DNA of 27,500 nt from Botryococcus braunii (GCA_002005505.1 KV908368.1:469052-496551), one strand, 5' to 3'; counted from the first letter of the stretch, positions 10,407 through 20,844 are shown. Translations and numbers: made by a program. The notes: generated from the letters alone by a model not told the origin.

Positions 10407-11100
10407 TGTGAAAAGTTATGGGCAATCGGCTTTCCCTGTACAAAGCAGACAGGTCGTCAATAGACGAAGTTACTCCAGCTACAGTCCGTACGACTGTCTG
10501 CTGAGTGCCACACACAACTGTCGGACAAGACTAGCATCTGGTGATGCCCAGCATCTTTCACAACCAGTTCCGTTACATCATTATCTTGTACACAAGCACC
10601 GATCAAGCAATCACTAGATAAGGCTCTAGACGGCTACGTTCAAGTACATGCCTATACTCCCTGAAGTCACTGTCCCTTAACTGTTTGAGTGACTACAGGG
10701 TACACTAAGCTTGTTCACTCTCACAATAGCAACAATGATACAACACACACTGCCGCACCGTACCTGTACAAAGCAGACAGGTCGTCAATAGACGAAGTTA
10801 CTCCAGCTACAGTCCGTACGACTGTCTGCTGAGTGCCACACACAACTGTCGGACAAGACTAGCATCTGGTGATGCCCAGCATCTTTCACAACCAGTTGGT
10901 ATTCACTCCGGTGGGGCAGCCTTAAGAGTTCATCCGACAAACGTGTGATCTAGATAGGATTGTACCTTATGTTCGAAAACGTCCAGAATCTGCCGTGTCT
11001 CAAGGTACCTTATGTTCTCAATGGACCCATATCCTAATAGTGCACACATGAAGATCACTTAAAGCACAAGGCATTCAATAATAATGTTCAGAACTCAACA
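10407..11100 (-). repeat. Element A 5' LTR (right in window)
   Basis: 694 bp, no difference found by eye from 4092-4785. On the minus strand this copy should carry the promoter used for the genomic RNA, but I could not assign a TATA box. Confidence 0.95.
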
Positions 11101-11105
11101 GGAAC
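11101..11105. repeat. Target-site duplication of element A, right copy (GGAAC)
   Basis: Matches 4087-4091 exactly. Confidence 0.93.
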
Positions 11106-12329
11106 CCCACCCTACATTTGCAGCATTCATGCGTTTAGAATAAAGAGCGAAGCCCGTCCTAGCCGCACACCATTAATCGGGGATGCAGGTATGCGGAATC
11201 CAGGGCCGAGGGCATTCACGTGGTTGCCTAAAAGCCCGGGAGACGGAGACGCTGGGCGTCTGACTTGCAGGTGCAGGCAGCCCCCTTCCTACTTGTGGTT
11301 CTCAATGGACTCCGCCAGAGTCTGCAGAAATAGAACGTCCATAACTGTATGGGGCTTGTTCAGATCAAAACCGTGCTCCGAGGAGTTAGTGAAGTGTCAT
11401 GGTGCATACAGAGAAGATTGCTGTCAACTTCCTTTGCAATGCAATGACCAGAGTTGTTTGAGTTCAGGTGTGCGTGTCTCAAGAGGAAATTGGGGAGTGG
11501 GAGCGGGTTAAACATTCGGATTTTGTGGATACCCATGAAATACCAGAAACAATCAAGACATCGGTCTTCCCTTCCCCCGCAAACACATGGAAAAGCTGTG
11601 GGCCAGCAATTATGACACACAGTTCACGGATAGATATACTTCATGCTTTCCCATTTTGTTTACTTGACTTCGGGCGGAGTTACTTACCCTTAACGTCACC
11701 TTCAAAGTTCAATTTAGATTCTACAGAGTTCATGAATTCTCAATATGCCTAGAAGGTCAAGAAACGAAACTTAAGTGCATTTGTCCAGCTGAGCTAGCAA
11801 TGGGATACATTTTGATTACAGTAAGTACTTCACCTTCGTCAGATTTTTTTCCAATACACCTACGCATGTGCCATCGATCTTCTCAAACGCTTCCAACATT
11901 CTCTGTTAGGAACGCGGATTTTGTAATGTTCCTTCCCCTCACTTGGGTCGTACATTCCTGGGCTATGGCCATTACCGAAAAGAAAGGCCCTACTAGAATA
12001 CATCGTCTGGCAGAAACACCCTCATTTATGCTGTATAGAAGCCCTACAAAACTGTATCTTATTTTCCAGAGCATCACTGTTTGTCCAGCATCGCCTGGGA
12101 AAATTAGATTGTGACGACTCAAACAAACCATCAAATTCAAATTCTTTTTTTGGTTTTTCTCCTTGTAATTGTCTTCTCCAAGACAAACACATTGACAACA
12201 CAGCGCACGCACGCACACAATACATCACCCTACACAAAACCACATGCTCCAACGGCCTAGAGACTAGAAAGAAGTACAGCTGCAGCGTCTGCCTTCCAGC
12301 CCAAAGACTGAGCTTCACCTACTGATGCA
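11106..12329. other. No recognisable gene
   Basis: About 1.2 kb of unique-looking DNA with only short open frames on both strands. None resembles a known family or shows paired, convincing splice sites. It is the continuation of the site into which element A inserted. Confidence 0.5.
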
Positions 12330-13382
12330 CTCGCTTTTTTGGACCCTAAGCAGGCCACGAAAACCTTAACTCTCGGAAACCACTCCCGACCTCTCCTCCA
12401 ACCTCTTGGTCGGCAAGCCCTCATCAAAAAACCTTAGGCAACCTTAGAACAAGCACTCAACCAAAGAATTTACCAAGCCTCATATTCCTTCTGGTCCTTA
12501 GTGGAAAGAAGGTCTATCGACAGAAACATGTGAGGCCCAAGTCGTCCACTATTGGACTTGCCGTAGCAGCCAAGTACGTCCTTTGGCAGTCAACTCATGC
12601 TGCCAGAAGAACCTCCTAGCGCAGCCCGTCTGGAGCGTTCCTCTTCATCGTGATGTTTCCCCACGGCAATAGAAGTACATACTGATTAACAAGTCTTTCT
12701 TGCCAGTAGGGTCACACAGAAACCTTTGGATCACCTTCAGATGCCTGGACGTTAATGCACCTACACACCGCTAAGCAAACAGGTACCAGCCTCGCAAAAC
12801 CATGCGTAGCAAAGAAGAAAAACATTATGTCTACACCTGCCAATGGCCACAGGCGATTTCGAAGCAAAATCAGATCATAAACAACCGTCTACCAGTGAAG
12901 TGGTCGAAAAGCAATGTTGCTCAATCCACACCAGAGCCCTTCCTATAGCATGATAACATCACCAGTGCAAGCAGTTACCCACGAAGGCAAATCTCATTAC
13001 CTCGGAAACTTTTAATTCTGAAATGCAGCACACCCATCGCAAGCTAAAGCCATTCTTCCCAAGAACTCTTTTGGTATCGCCTTTAGCCAAAACGTTGATA
13101 CCCAAAACAGCAATTATAGCCTTGTAGATGCTTACGCAGCACCAAAGAACTCTCAGCCCCATCAAAAACCCTTACGGTAGCAATACAGTGACTAGAAATT
13201 CTTGCAAACAATTCCTCTGACATAGCCTTGCAAGGTATGCTAAGCGCCAACAAAATATACGAGTGGGTGTCAGACATCACACCCAGCAGGTGGTGGGACA
13301 AAATCGCCTTCCAAACAACCTTATCCATTTGGTTCCCGTAAACAGCATGGAACTCAGCAGTACAATAAACTGTACTGGACAA
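12330..13382 (-). pseudogene. Possible decayed non-LTR (LINE) reverse-transcriptase remnant
   Basis: The minus strand from 13382 encodes a stretch with DKVVWKAILSHHLLG followed by ALSIPCKAMSEEL. This resembles the region after the RT core of LINEs, where 'K..V..AIL..HL' is followed by '.P..V...L'. About 450 bp further along, in other frames, come FFWQHELTAKGRTWLL and then a GLGLT segment, which recall the LINE 'FLW....KGR..W......GGLG(L/I)' block in the right order. Stop codons and frame changes separate them, and no YADD-type catalytic box was found. This is weak pattern similarity; an ordinary intergenic sequence remains possible. Confidence 0.25.
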
Positions 13383-14514
13383 CAGCTTTTTTTTGGGCCA
13401 TGGGTGTCCCTATAAACCGCTGTAGAAAAAAACATTGCCTATACAAGAGCTAGGGAAAAGAAAGGGGACAACATGCAAGAGCACAAATGTGCGCATATTA
13501 CCTCCCTTTCCCCAAACATATAAAAACCCAACCCCGTCCCCATCTACACCCAGCTCCTTCCCCCCTCCCCCCAACCCACACCCACAAGGTCTGGAAATGC
13601 TCCAGCACCCAACAGCCTGATTACCCGAGCCTCTTATCTGTGGTGTCACAAAGGCCAAGGCGCCACCGTGACATCACACATCACAGGCCTGAAAAGCTTC
13701 AGTCTTTTGAAAAAGTAGTCTCACAAATCAATTGACCCCTGCCGCCCAATTAGTAGCGGGGTTGTGAAAGCAGTTCCAATTAGCAGCCACGCCAGGCCCA
13801 CCCCGCCAAGCCGACACCAAGATTATGTATAATGCGTACCCAACAAATATAATTTCAAACCGTTTAAGACATGCGAACGAAGGGAATCAAGACCCCTGGG
13901 AGGTCTGGCAATACTGACACCATGGTTAAGTGTAATGCGTACCCAACAATAGAAACAAAAAGACGTGCGAATCAAGACCCTTGGGAGGTCTGGCAATATC
14001 CCAGCATTCTCTGTCTTCTTCCCATACGTCAGCGTGCCCAGGAGACCTGGTGGAAGAAGAGCTGCTAGTCTTTATATCTTCGGGGTAGTCACGAATACCG
14101 AATCTGCCATTTCCCCCATTAATGGCTGTGTAGATTTAACCAGAAAGTGTATCCAATCTCCGAGTCTCGCTGCTCATGCTGTACAGACTCTGCAACACCT
14201 CAAAAGCGTTGCTGCGCACACCATGTGCCATCAACAAGGCCAAAGCCACACAACCCCCATATGGGGGCATAAAATGCAACGAGGACATGCAGTGAGCCTT
14301 GTGTTAATGCTGTAGGACTGAAAGCCATCAAGGGATCTTGAGATCGATGCTTCTTGATGCAACACATGCTCTAAAGCAACGGATAATGTAATATGTAATA
14401 TGTAGGACAACCATGATTTGCGAGGCCTATCAAATTAACATGTGCGATTCCTTGGGCTGCCTAAATGGCAAGCACCACTGAAGAACATGTCGCCCCAGCA
14501 GCCGCAGCGGCTCA
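13383..14514. other. Intergenic stretch with a short direct repeat
   Basis: No recognisable coding sequence. It includes a C-rich segment at about 13540-13590 and the direct repeat listed at 13829-13998. Confidence 0.5.
13829..13998. repeat. Two-copy direct repeat, about 70-86 bp
   Basis: Copy 1 (13829-13914) and copy 2 (13932-13998) share AATGCGTACCCAACAA at one end and TCAAGACCC-TGGGAGGTC, then TGGCAATA, at the other, with indels between. The offset is about 103 bp at the left end. Confidence 0.85.
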
Positions 14515-15640
14515 AGATCTGGTGCCATAGTCGCCAGGCCATGCGCCATGGTGACCAAAAAAGCTTTTGGCTATGCAGACTTCAGGGCCCTCCACGAACA
14601 TGCCGGATGTCGTTAGGTCGCCCTGAAGGCTTGAAACTCTAAAATATGTATTTTCTCTGGAGGTCATGCCTTCACAGGCTAGACCAGCCCACCAACGATG
14701 TCTCTTGCTATGCAACAGGACAGCCGCAGCTGCGACCATCCTAGCAAAGGTTGCAAGCAATTCTTCCAGCCAGGCCATCCTTCTGAGTTGCAGCAGCGCC
14801 ACAGGAAGAGGAATGACCGGATGCAGGAGCAAGGGACTTGCGCTCTGCTACCGTTGCCACCAAGCCATGTGACCTGGCAACGGCGGGACAAAATATCTGA
14901 AAACTCAAAAGGCCCTCCACGAACATGAAACACATGTCGTTAGGTCGCCAATGTTAGAGCTGTTAAATAACTACGCTTTGAAGCTCAGGCAATATCTACT
15001 TCACCATTCATGCGAATGTGTTGTGGATCTATCTGAATGTCTCCGCAGAAGGTTGGCCTGATGGGATATCCTTGTCAAACTATTTCACAAATCGTCCATT
15101 AATTTCTTGCAGGTGCATGCACCACAGAAGGGTATGGGCCAGTGCGAAAGTAGGGCCTCTGTTGTCCGCTGTCAGGTGACAAAGCCATCAGACTTGGCCA
15201 ACAAAATGACCTTTGCGAGCGTGATGACCCTCCAGAAACATGCTGGACAGGTCGTTAGGTCACCCTCCAAGCACTGACTCCCTGAAATAACTAGTCTTGG
15301 AAGCTGGTGCGCAAAGCACCCGGTTGCCAAGCAACAGTATGGTTACGCATCGGCGCAGCCATCGCTTACCACCATCCCAACAAAGAAATTGCACCCAAAT
15401 TTTCTCGGGACACCTTGCGCAAAAGCATGTATCAGAGAAGGGGATATGGCCTATTGCAGACGCAGGGGGTGTCTGCGACCTGCTGCCGTAGTCACCAAGC
15501 AATATCGCCCGGTAAGGCAATTCAACAAAGATTTGCAAATATCAGGGCCCTCCACAAACACGCTGGGCATGTTGTTAGGTCGCCCTCAAGGCTACAAAAC
15601 ATTTTAAATAACCATTGTCCAGCATGGACCAAAAGATAAT
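14515..15640. repeat. Array of about four diverged ~320-bp repeat units
   Basis: A core reading CCCTCCA(C/G)(G/A)AACATG, a short spacer, then GTCGTTAGGTCGCC recurs with CCCTCC starting at 14588, 14913, 15228 and 15548 (spacings 325, 315, 320). After each core comes a related A/T-rich block (CTTGAA, TTAAATAAC, GAAGCT). About 65 bp before each core is a second shared block like CCGTAGTCACCAAGCCATG (about 14521, 14848, 15164, 15481). The units are otherwise well diverged. In the second block at 14851-14883, CCGTTGCCA and TGGCAACGG form a 9-bp inverted repeat. A satellite-like or dispersed non-autonomous repeat is the simplest reading. Confidence 0.75.
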
Positions 15641-15712
15641 CCAATTGATAATCAAGACTAGAAACAATTGTGAACATGGGCTGGCGCAGGGCCACCCGAC
15701 TTGAATAGCTAC

Positions 15713-15860
15713 TTGGCCGGTCAGTTGCATATTTAAAATATCGAGATGCGGAAGCTCTGGATGCCACAAAGGAATGAACGCTACTGAATCATTCGCACTC
15801 GCTCCAAAGAGGGCTTCCCAGAATCGCTCCGATTGCTCGAGCATCCCATAACTATAGTGA
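15713..15860 (-). CDS. Candidate internal exon, unrecognised
   Basis: A minus-strand open stretch bounded by a possible acceptor (CCAGCAG, exon from 15860) and donor (CAA|GTAGCT, exon to 15713). It encodes SERFWEALFGASANDS and then IPLWHPELPHLDIL, a composition that looks like real protein rather than chance. I do not recognise the family. It may belong with the other minus-strand candidates between here and 20934 or be a chance open frame. Confidence 0.2.
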
Positions 15861-16620
15861 CTGCTGGACAGCAACCTGTCACACGTCAAAAATCACCGCT
15901 CTCAGTGCCCTGCAGCAGAACCACCCATGGGATGGAAGTGCAGGGTACCCTCAACAAAAGAGGCCCAGCAGGGCCCCAAGGGGCATGTGCAGGCAAACCC
16001 ATCAAAAGCCTACAATCTGTGGAACAAGAGCCAGGAAGCCATTCCACACAAATGTGGTCTCAGCCACCAACGTCTCATCATCCCAAGGCTCCTGACATTA
16101 GCGGTTCGATCTCCAACACGCTGTAAGCAGTCAGCGGCAAATTAAGAATTGCGGCAGGAGTGACTGTGCGGAGTGCTAATGGTCGTAACTCGGGCATAGA
16201 ATACCAGCAGAGTACGAACAACATCGCCTGCATGTGGCCGACATACAAGGCAAGCCTTGAGGGCCCTTGTCAGCTGGCAATGTGAAAGCTACTGGCACTG
16301 TCACTCTTGGACATATATCCACGGAATGAGCGGCACGGCAGGCTCTCAATCAGCGAAATCGGCACGCTCTCAACTCCATGCCACCTGCATCCCAGTAAAT
16401 GTAAGCATGGACATTCATTAGTACAGCAAAGACGTTACTTCGTGAAAGAGTGTGTGTGGGTGCCTTTACAAAACAGAGTCACCTTTACGCGATACAACAA
16501 CCCTCCCCAGCATAACCCATCACATCACACATACCATGTGTGCCACACTCAAACTCAGATCACAGCGGCTGCACATGCATGACTACACAAAGGATTTAAG
16601 ACCCGCTGTCTTTCTTGCCG
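15861..16620. other. No recognisable gene
   Basis: Only short open frames, with no family resemblance and no repeats that I could find, lie between the candidate exon and the (TC)n tract. Confidence 0.5.
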
Positions 16621-16644
16621 CCCCTCTCCCCCCCCCCCTCTCTC

Positions 16645-16730
<86 letters not shown>
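16621..16730. repeat. (TC)n microsatellite
   Basis: C-run followed by near-perfect (TC)n on the plus strand, about 110 bp. It directly abuts the hairpin at 16731. Confidence 0.95.
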
Positions 16731-16733
<3 letters not shown>

Positions 16734-16809
16734 TCAGGCTCAATAGCCCTCCTGGCTCTCGAAGATGCGCACGCCCCAAGAGCTAGGAGAGAGCTCTTGA
16801 GCCTGAATC
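16731..16809. other. 79-nt imperfect hairpin, possible small-RNA precursor or miniature inverted repeat
   Basis: GATTCAGGCTCAA (16731-16743) and TTGAGCCTGAATC (16797-16809) are perfect 13-bp inverted arms. Pairing continues inward after one mismatch and a small bulge (AGC, then CTCCTGGCTCT against its complement with one G-U pair), giving roughly 27 pairs around a loop of about 20 nt. Size and shape fit a plant or algal pre-miRNA or a tiny inverted-repeat transposon scar. No expression evidence is available from sequence alone. Confidence 0.45.
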
Positions 16810-17301
16810 CGAGTTGATGAAGTAGATGGGCGTCACGAGCTATTACAGCAGGCCTGCTGACGAGCCTCATATGGCTTTCCAAGGCACCTAGCTCCCGTAC
16901 TGGTAGTCTTCAGCACCCAATAACGACCCAAAACAAAGATTGTGCACATTGTAGAAAGATATTGTGGTATGCTTGTGATTGGAAGACAGGTATGTGTCGC
17001 AAAGCCACAGACTCTCAAAACCTGAAGACCAATAAAGAACAGGCATTTGTCCAACATTGAGCATGCCCCCTTCTCCATGCACCACAAATCCACAAGACAT
17101 GGAAGTCTTAGCATGAGGACAGCACCATGCCTAACCACAAGAACCACCTTAACAGGAGCAGAAGAAGGAAACATCTATGTTCCCCTCGAGCTTGCACTTC
17201 AGCCCAAATCCCGGTTGTACAAGTTACAATGTAAGCATACAACCTGGCAAAACCTCAGAGCATCCATTACTTCAATGTCACTTGAATGAAACAAAGCGCA
17301 C
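16810..17301. other. No confident gene; possible intron of a minus-strand gene
   Basis: A good-looking minus-strand acceptor (TTGGTCTTCAG near 17020) is followed by a short open stretch ending at a GTACGG-type donor near 16904. The reading phase does not join to the exon at 17302-17444, so I do not call it. Confidence 0.35.
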
Positions 17302-17444
17302 CTGACAAAACGTAAGACTTCTTCAGCACGAGCATGATCAATAAGCTTCCTGGATGCAGAACGAGAGACATCCTTTGTGTCCAAGCTTCGAAGCAACTGC
17401 GCGTAGTTTGTACGCCGGAACAAGAAGTTCAGCTCCAACACCTC
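17302..17444 (-). CDS. Candidate internal exon, unrecognised
   Basis: A 143-nt open stretch with an acceptor at GGACAG (exon from 17444) and a donor CAG|GTGCGC (exon to 17302), phase 0 in and phase 2 out. It encodes 47 residues, beginning EVLELNFLFRRTNYAQLL and continuing LDTKDVSRSASRKLIDHA with a charged helical end. The mixture of Leu, Arg, Asp and Lys in heptad-like spacing looks like an alpha-helical domain. I do not recognise the family. It is the best of the minus-strand exon candidates in this interval. Confidence 0.35.
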
Positions 17445-18166
17445 CTGTCCATTCCAATTTCCGGTAATCTTTGGGGCCCTTGCAATGAATCAGCAGCAAC
17501 ACAAAGACCCTTCTTATGAAAATCGAAGGAATTCATTTGTGCCCAAGACGCCTGCCATCAGGCAGAGAAACAATCCAATGCTGCTGCAAAGTTGGTGCGG
17601 GCATCCTACCTACATGCTGTCCAGTAGCCTGCCATTAATGAAAACGCAGCTTTCTTTGTCTGGCTTTTGTCTTTCATATCCCTAACAGCAGCAGGAGGGG
17701 GGGGGGGGGGAGAGAGGGAGTAAACAGCGAGATAGAAAGGGAGAGAGGGGGAGGGAGGGATGGGGAGAGAGGGTGGGAGGGAGGGGGAGAGAGGGAGGGA
17801 GGGAGGGAGAGAGAGAGCGCAACCGACCCCGACATTGAAACATAAGAGTGTACTGTGGGGAGTGGCAATTGATCCATCCAGGTACCCTAGTTTTACGCCC
17901 TTCACGTGCAGTAAAATCTGTCTCATACGTCAGCAAGGTTTATTGCTGTACTTAGTCTAAGGGGAAGGTGATGGCCGAGGAAAGACCACAAATTATTATG
18001 CGCTGGAGAAACACGTCGAAAACCCAAAAAGGCTTCAAGCTTGACTCAGACAACACAAGACAGGTTCTTCTGCTTCAGTTCGTGCTGTTCTGCAGCTGAC
18101 TGTAAAGACAAGTAGTTTGATGACGAGACTACATCAAAAATGTATACTAGATGAGCCATTCAATCC
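17445..18166. other. Intergenic or intronic, with a polypurine tract
   Basis: No recognised gene. The main feature is the G/A tract at 17693-17817. Confidence 0.5.
17693..17817. repeat. Polypurine (GA/GGGA) tract
   Basis: Almost pure G/A on the plus strand: a G-run, then GAGA and GGGA repeats. Its strand sense is opposite to the (TC)n tract at 16621-16730, about 1 kb away. Long low-complexity readings across it are artefacts. Confidence 0.95.
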
Positions 18167-18592
18167 CTACGAACAATGGCTCCAACTGCCCAGAAAAAGG
18201 TATTGCATATCATTATTTTCCACCGTAATGCACATCTCACCCAAATCATTAGCAGAACGTACCCGCAAACTTTCTTCCCAGTCTCCTTCACCACTTTCAA
18301 CATACTCTGCCAGGCAGGTCAGATTCCATCGAAACACCATCTTGCAATGGCTCCATTCCGGAAAAGAATCGTCGCACGGAAGATCGCAAGAAAAGCAACT
18401 GTCGCTGTTGCACCCTAAATGAAGACCAAGAGGGTCCAAGATGGCCTTCAAACGTCCAGCACGAACTTCCTGCGCGTCAGACGATACAACATCAAACACT
18501 ACTAAAATAACTCTCTGACACCACACGACGAATTCAGAAGGAGCACATTTGATGGCGTGTAGCCCGTCCAGGGCGGAGCTGGATTTCAACAC
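18167..18592 (-). CDS. Candidate coding stretch, unrecognised
   Basis: An open minus-strand frame of about 141 residues that continues upstream in frame to about 18640 (the first in-frame position called is a GTG). The first half includes SEFVVWCQRVILVVFDVVSS followed by AQEVRAGRLKAILDPLG; the second half has acidic SGEGDWEESLRVRSANDLG. The composition looks like real protein, possibly two exons with an intron in the cysteine-rich middle. No family is recognised and exon edges are uncertain. Confidence 0.25.
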   Translation of the reverse strand: MLKSSSALDGLHAIKCAPSEFVVWCQRVILVVFDVVSSDAQEVRAGRLKAILDPLGLHLGCNSDSCFSCDLPCDDSFPEWSHCKMVFRWNLTCLAEYVESGEGDWEESLRVRSANDLGEMCITVENNDMQYLFLGSWSHCS

Positions 18593-20010
18593 CCCAACGG
18601 CGGACCTTATCCGCTTCGGTCGGCATACAGCCCCTCAAACCATCAGAACCGAAGAGCAACAACCCTACTCTAAACAAGCCAACCTTAAACCACTATCGAA
18701 TAACACCCGAATCGGCCATCATCTTTATACAGTGTTCCTTTCGGTGGTGCGGGGGACTTTAACCCGCTCCGTCTTCAAAACGAGCCATTATCCTCAACTC
18801 ATTCCAACGAGAGCAAATATAGTACATGACATGACATTCCAAGTTGTGCAGAGCATTAAAGTGATCGTAGGCAAGACAACCAGCCGATCTCACTCAAAAT
18901 CTTGAAGAGGGGCCTGTGGTGGGGTACCTCCCATCTCCCACACTTCTTTTTGACACAAACAGGAATATCCTCTGTTGAGAGCCTGCAAAGCCGCTCACCT
19001 TGGTTTCCGACATAAGCATTTACGGCAAGCCTCCGTGTACACCACCAGAAAGCGCTGTGCCATTAACAATGACAGGACGCGCACCACTCAGCAGCGTGTG
19101 ACAGCTCTACACAACAATGCGGCTGGTTTCTGCAAGCAGTGTGATGCAGAGGTTTCAACTTTTAGTCCGTCGCATTTTTTGTTTTCTTTAGGCCTTTTGA
19201 ACACCTTTCCGAGGGTAGCGTCACGGTCAAGGTCCTAAAAGCCACAAAAGACTCTGGGAGCGTTATTCACATGATGATAGATTCGTCCACGTGGAACAGG
19301 GCTCCGCATACAGGACACAAGCAGGTCAAAACTTGTGGTGGGATTGCCGAAGAGTCACATTCTCCAGTAACGTCCTGTACTATCACCGTCGCAAGAACGT
19401 GCTGCATCGTAAATTGTACCCTGCACAGTGTGCAGCGCACACTTCGCATCCTCGTCTGCTGGGTCAGTCGGCAAGAAGAAGGCCTTGCAACAGACAGAGA
19501 ACACGCATGGGGACCGTCTGTGAGTCCTCGACTTTCATGTCTTGTCCATGGGATAATCTGTTGGCATTGGAGTTACTCATGACAGTCTCCGGGATCGATA
19601 TCGATAATTATAGGACCTGATAATTAGAGGAAAAGTGTAGCATATCTGATCCATACGCCTCTGGTTATCATCATTTACGTTATCATCAAGTGAAGTATAA
19701 GTTATATCCATTGTGGGTTTAATGAACCCAATCGTATTTTATTTAAAGTATGTAGGGAAAGTGGACTATATCTGAGCTTCGTTCTCGGTGGCATATATTT
19801 TCCATGCCCAGAAAAACACAAGAAAAGCATAAATCATTATAGGATATTGTCATTCCTGAATGTGTATGTCGGAATAAATACATGGACTCAAAACGAAGGG
19901 TTCGAGTAGGACTAATGAGTAGTGTTCAATGTCAAAGTAGCAGTCTTATAAGTGTTGACAGATCCTACAGGAGTCCATGCATTGGGTACAGATGCGCTAC
20001 AGAACACGGA
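18593..20010. other. No confident gene
   Basis: Between 19500 and 19270 the minus strand holds overlapping open frames after a possible acceptor (GGACTCACAG near 19508). One reads AFFLPTDPADEDAKCALHTV; another has CTLCR and CPVCGALFHVDE, a cysteine spacing like a zinc site. They overlap in different frames, so at most one is real. The rest shows nothing recognisable; 19620-20010 is A/T-rich. Confidence 0.35.
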
Positions 20011-20036
20011 TCAAAGTCAAAGTCAAAGTCAAAGTC
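20011..20036. repeat. (TCAAAG)4 short tandem repeat
   Basis: Four perfect hexamers followed by TC. Confidence 0.95.
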
Positions 20037-20168
20037 TCAGGGAAGTTTTATAATGTCATTCGCGGCTATATTTGGACCATTGCAAATCTACAAGATGAGG
20101 TATAATGCAGCTTTTCAACTGCGAGTTCTAATCCCTAGTGCACAAAAGTGTGTACTTCACAAAGGAAG

Positions 20169-20480
20169 TCTCTCCCTCCCTCCCTCCCTCCCCCCCCCAT
20201 CTCTTCCCCCTCTTTCCCTCTCTCTTCCTTTCTTCCCTTTCCCCCCACACCCTCCTTTCTTCCCTCCCTCACTCACTCCCACCCTCCCACCTTCCCTCAA
20301 TCACTCCCACACTCCGCCCTGTCTTGCCCACTCTCTCCTTCTCCTTCTTTCTCTCTTTCTTTCACTATACATTTTTCACGATCACCTTTCGTACCTCACC
20401 CCTACATCCCACACACCCGCAAGCCTGATTCATGTACGGTTAGGATCGGTTTTCCCTTCCCCCCCTCCCCCCCCCCCCTC
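20169..20480. repeat. Pyrimidine-rich region, degenerate (CCCT)n and (TC)n
   Basis: Plus-strand C/T richness at 20169-20363 and again at about 20452-20482, with a mixed segment between. The proline/serine/leucine-rich readings across it are composition artefacts. Confidence 0.85.
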
Positions 20481-20784
20481 TTTGTTTGTCCCTCCACATG
20501 TCTGGAGTTTTTCACTGCTACCTTCAGTATCTGGCCAATAGATTCCGCGTAGCCGCATGGCGGGATTATGGTGTGAGGCTAGGATAGGCTTCACTCTTGA
20601 ATATAAAAGAAGTCTGTACTGCAGATCTATACTTCATCAAGATAAGAAGTATGTATACATCATTCGTAAACCATAAATCATACATGCTGGTATGCAGAAG
20701 CCACGGGGTCCCTTTCTGTGCCCCTTCCTTTTCATGCGGAACAGTACAGTGCGGTGCTGGAAGACCACTGCATTAATGCGGTGT

Positions 20785-20804
20785 TGGATTGAATATTCAA
20801 TCCA
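20785..20804. other. Perfect 20-nt palindrome
   Basis: TGGATTGAAT is followed directly by its reverse complement ATTCAATCCA, no loop. A smaller perfect palindrome (GCATTAATGC) lies about 15 bp upstream, and TGCGGTG(C/T)TGG occurs twice nearby (about 20750 and 20777). Function unknown. Confidence 0.6.
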
Positions 20805-20844
20805 GAAAAATTAATATCTGCATCGTACAAAATACAGCCCGTAC

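Larger units (their letters stand above)
4092..11100 (-). mobile_element. Element A: complete Ty1/copia LTR retrotransposon with a frameshifted gag-pol
   Basis: A 7009-bp insertion on the minus strand. It is bounded by 694-bp LTRs (4092-4785 and 10407-11100) that read TG...CA and by a GGAAC duplication. In transcript order: 5' LTR, PBS, leader, gag, protease, integrase, RT, RNase H, polypurine tract, 3' LTR. Integrase before RT defines Ty1/copia (Pseudoviridae). Compared with element B it carries single-base losses near 8881, 8923, 7607 and 7175 and a single-base gain at 5035-5039, so no continuous polyprotein can be read. It looks non-autonomous unless these are sequencing errors. Identical-looking LTRs suggest a recent insertion. 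Confidence 0.96.

Noticed and set aside
15331..15343. GTTGCC-A-AGCAAC as an RFX-type X-box
   Set aside because: The match is short, occurs inside the 320-bp repeat array, and the lineage is unlikely to use RFX factors.
14515..15640. CRISPR array
   Set aside because: Units are ~320 bp and diverged, in a eukaryotic context; no short identical repeats with uniform spacers.
19882..20552. Pro/Ser/Leu-rich plus-strand open frames
   Set aside because: Driven by the C/T-rich repeat and the (TCAAAG)4 tract.
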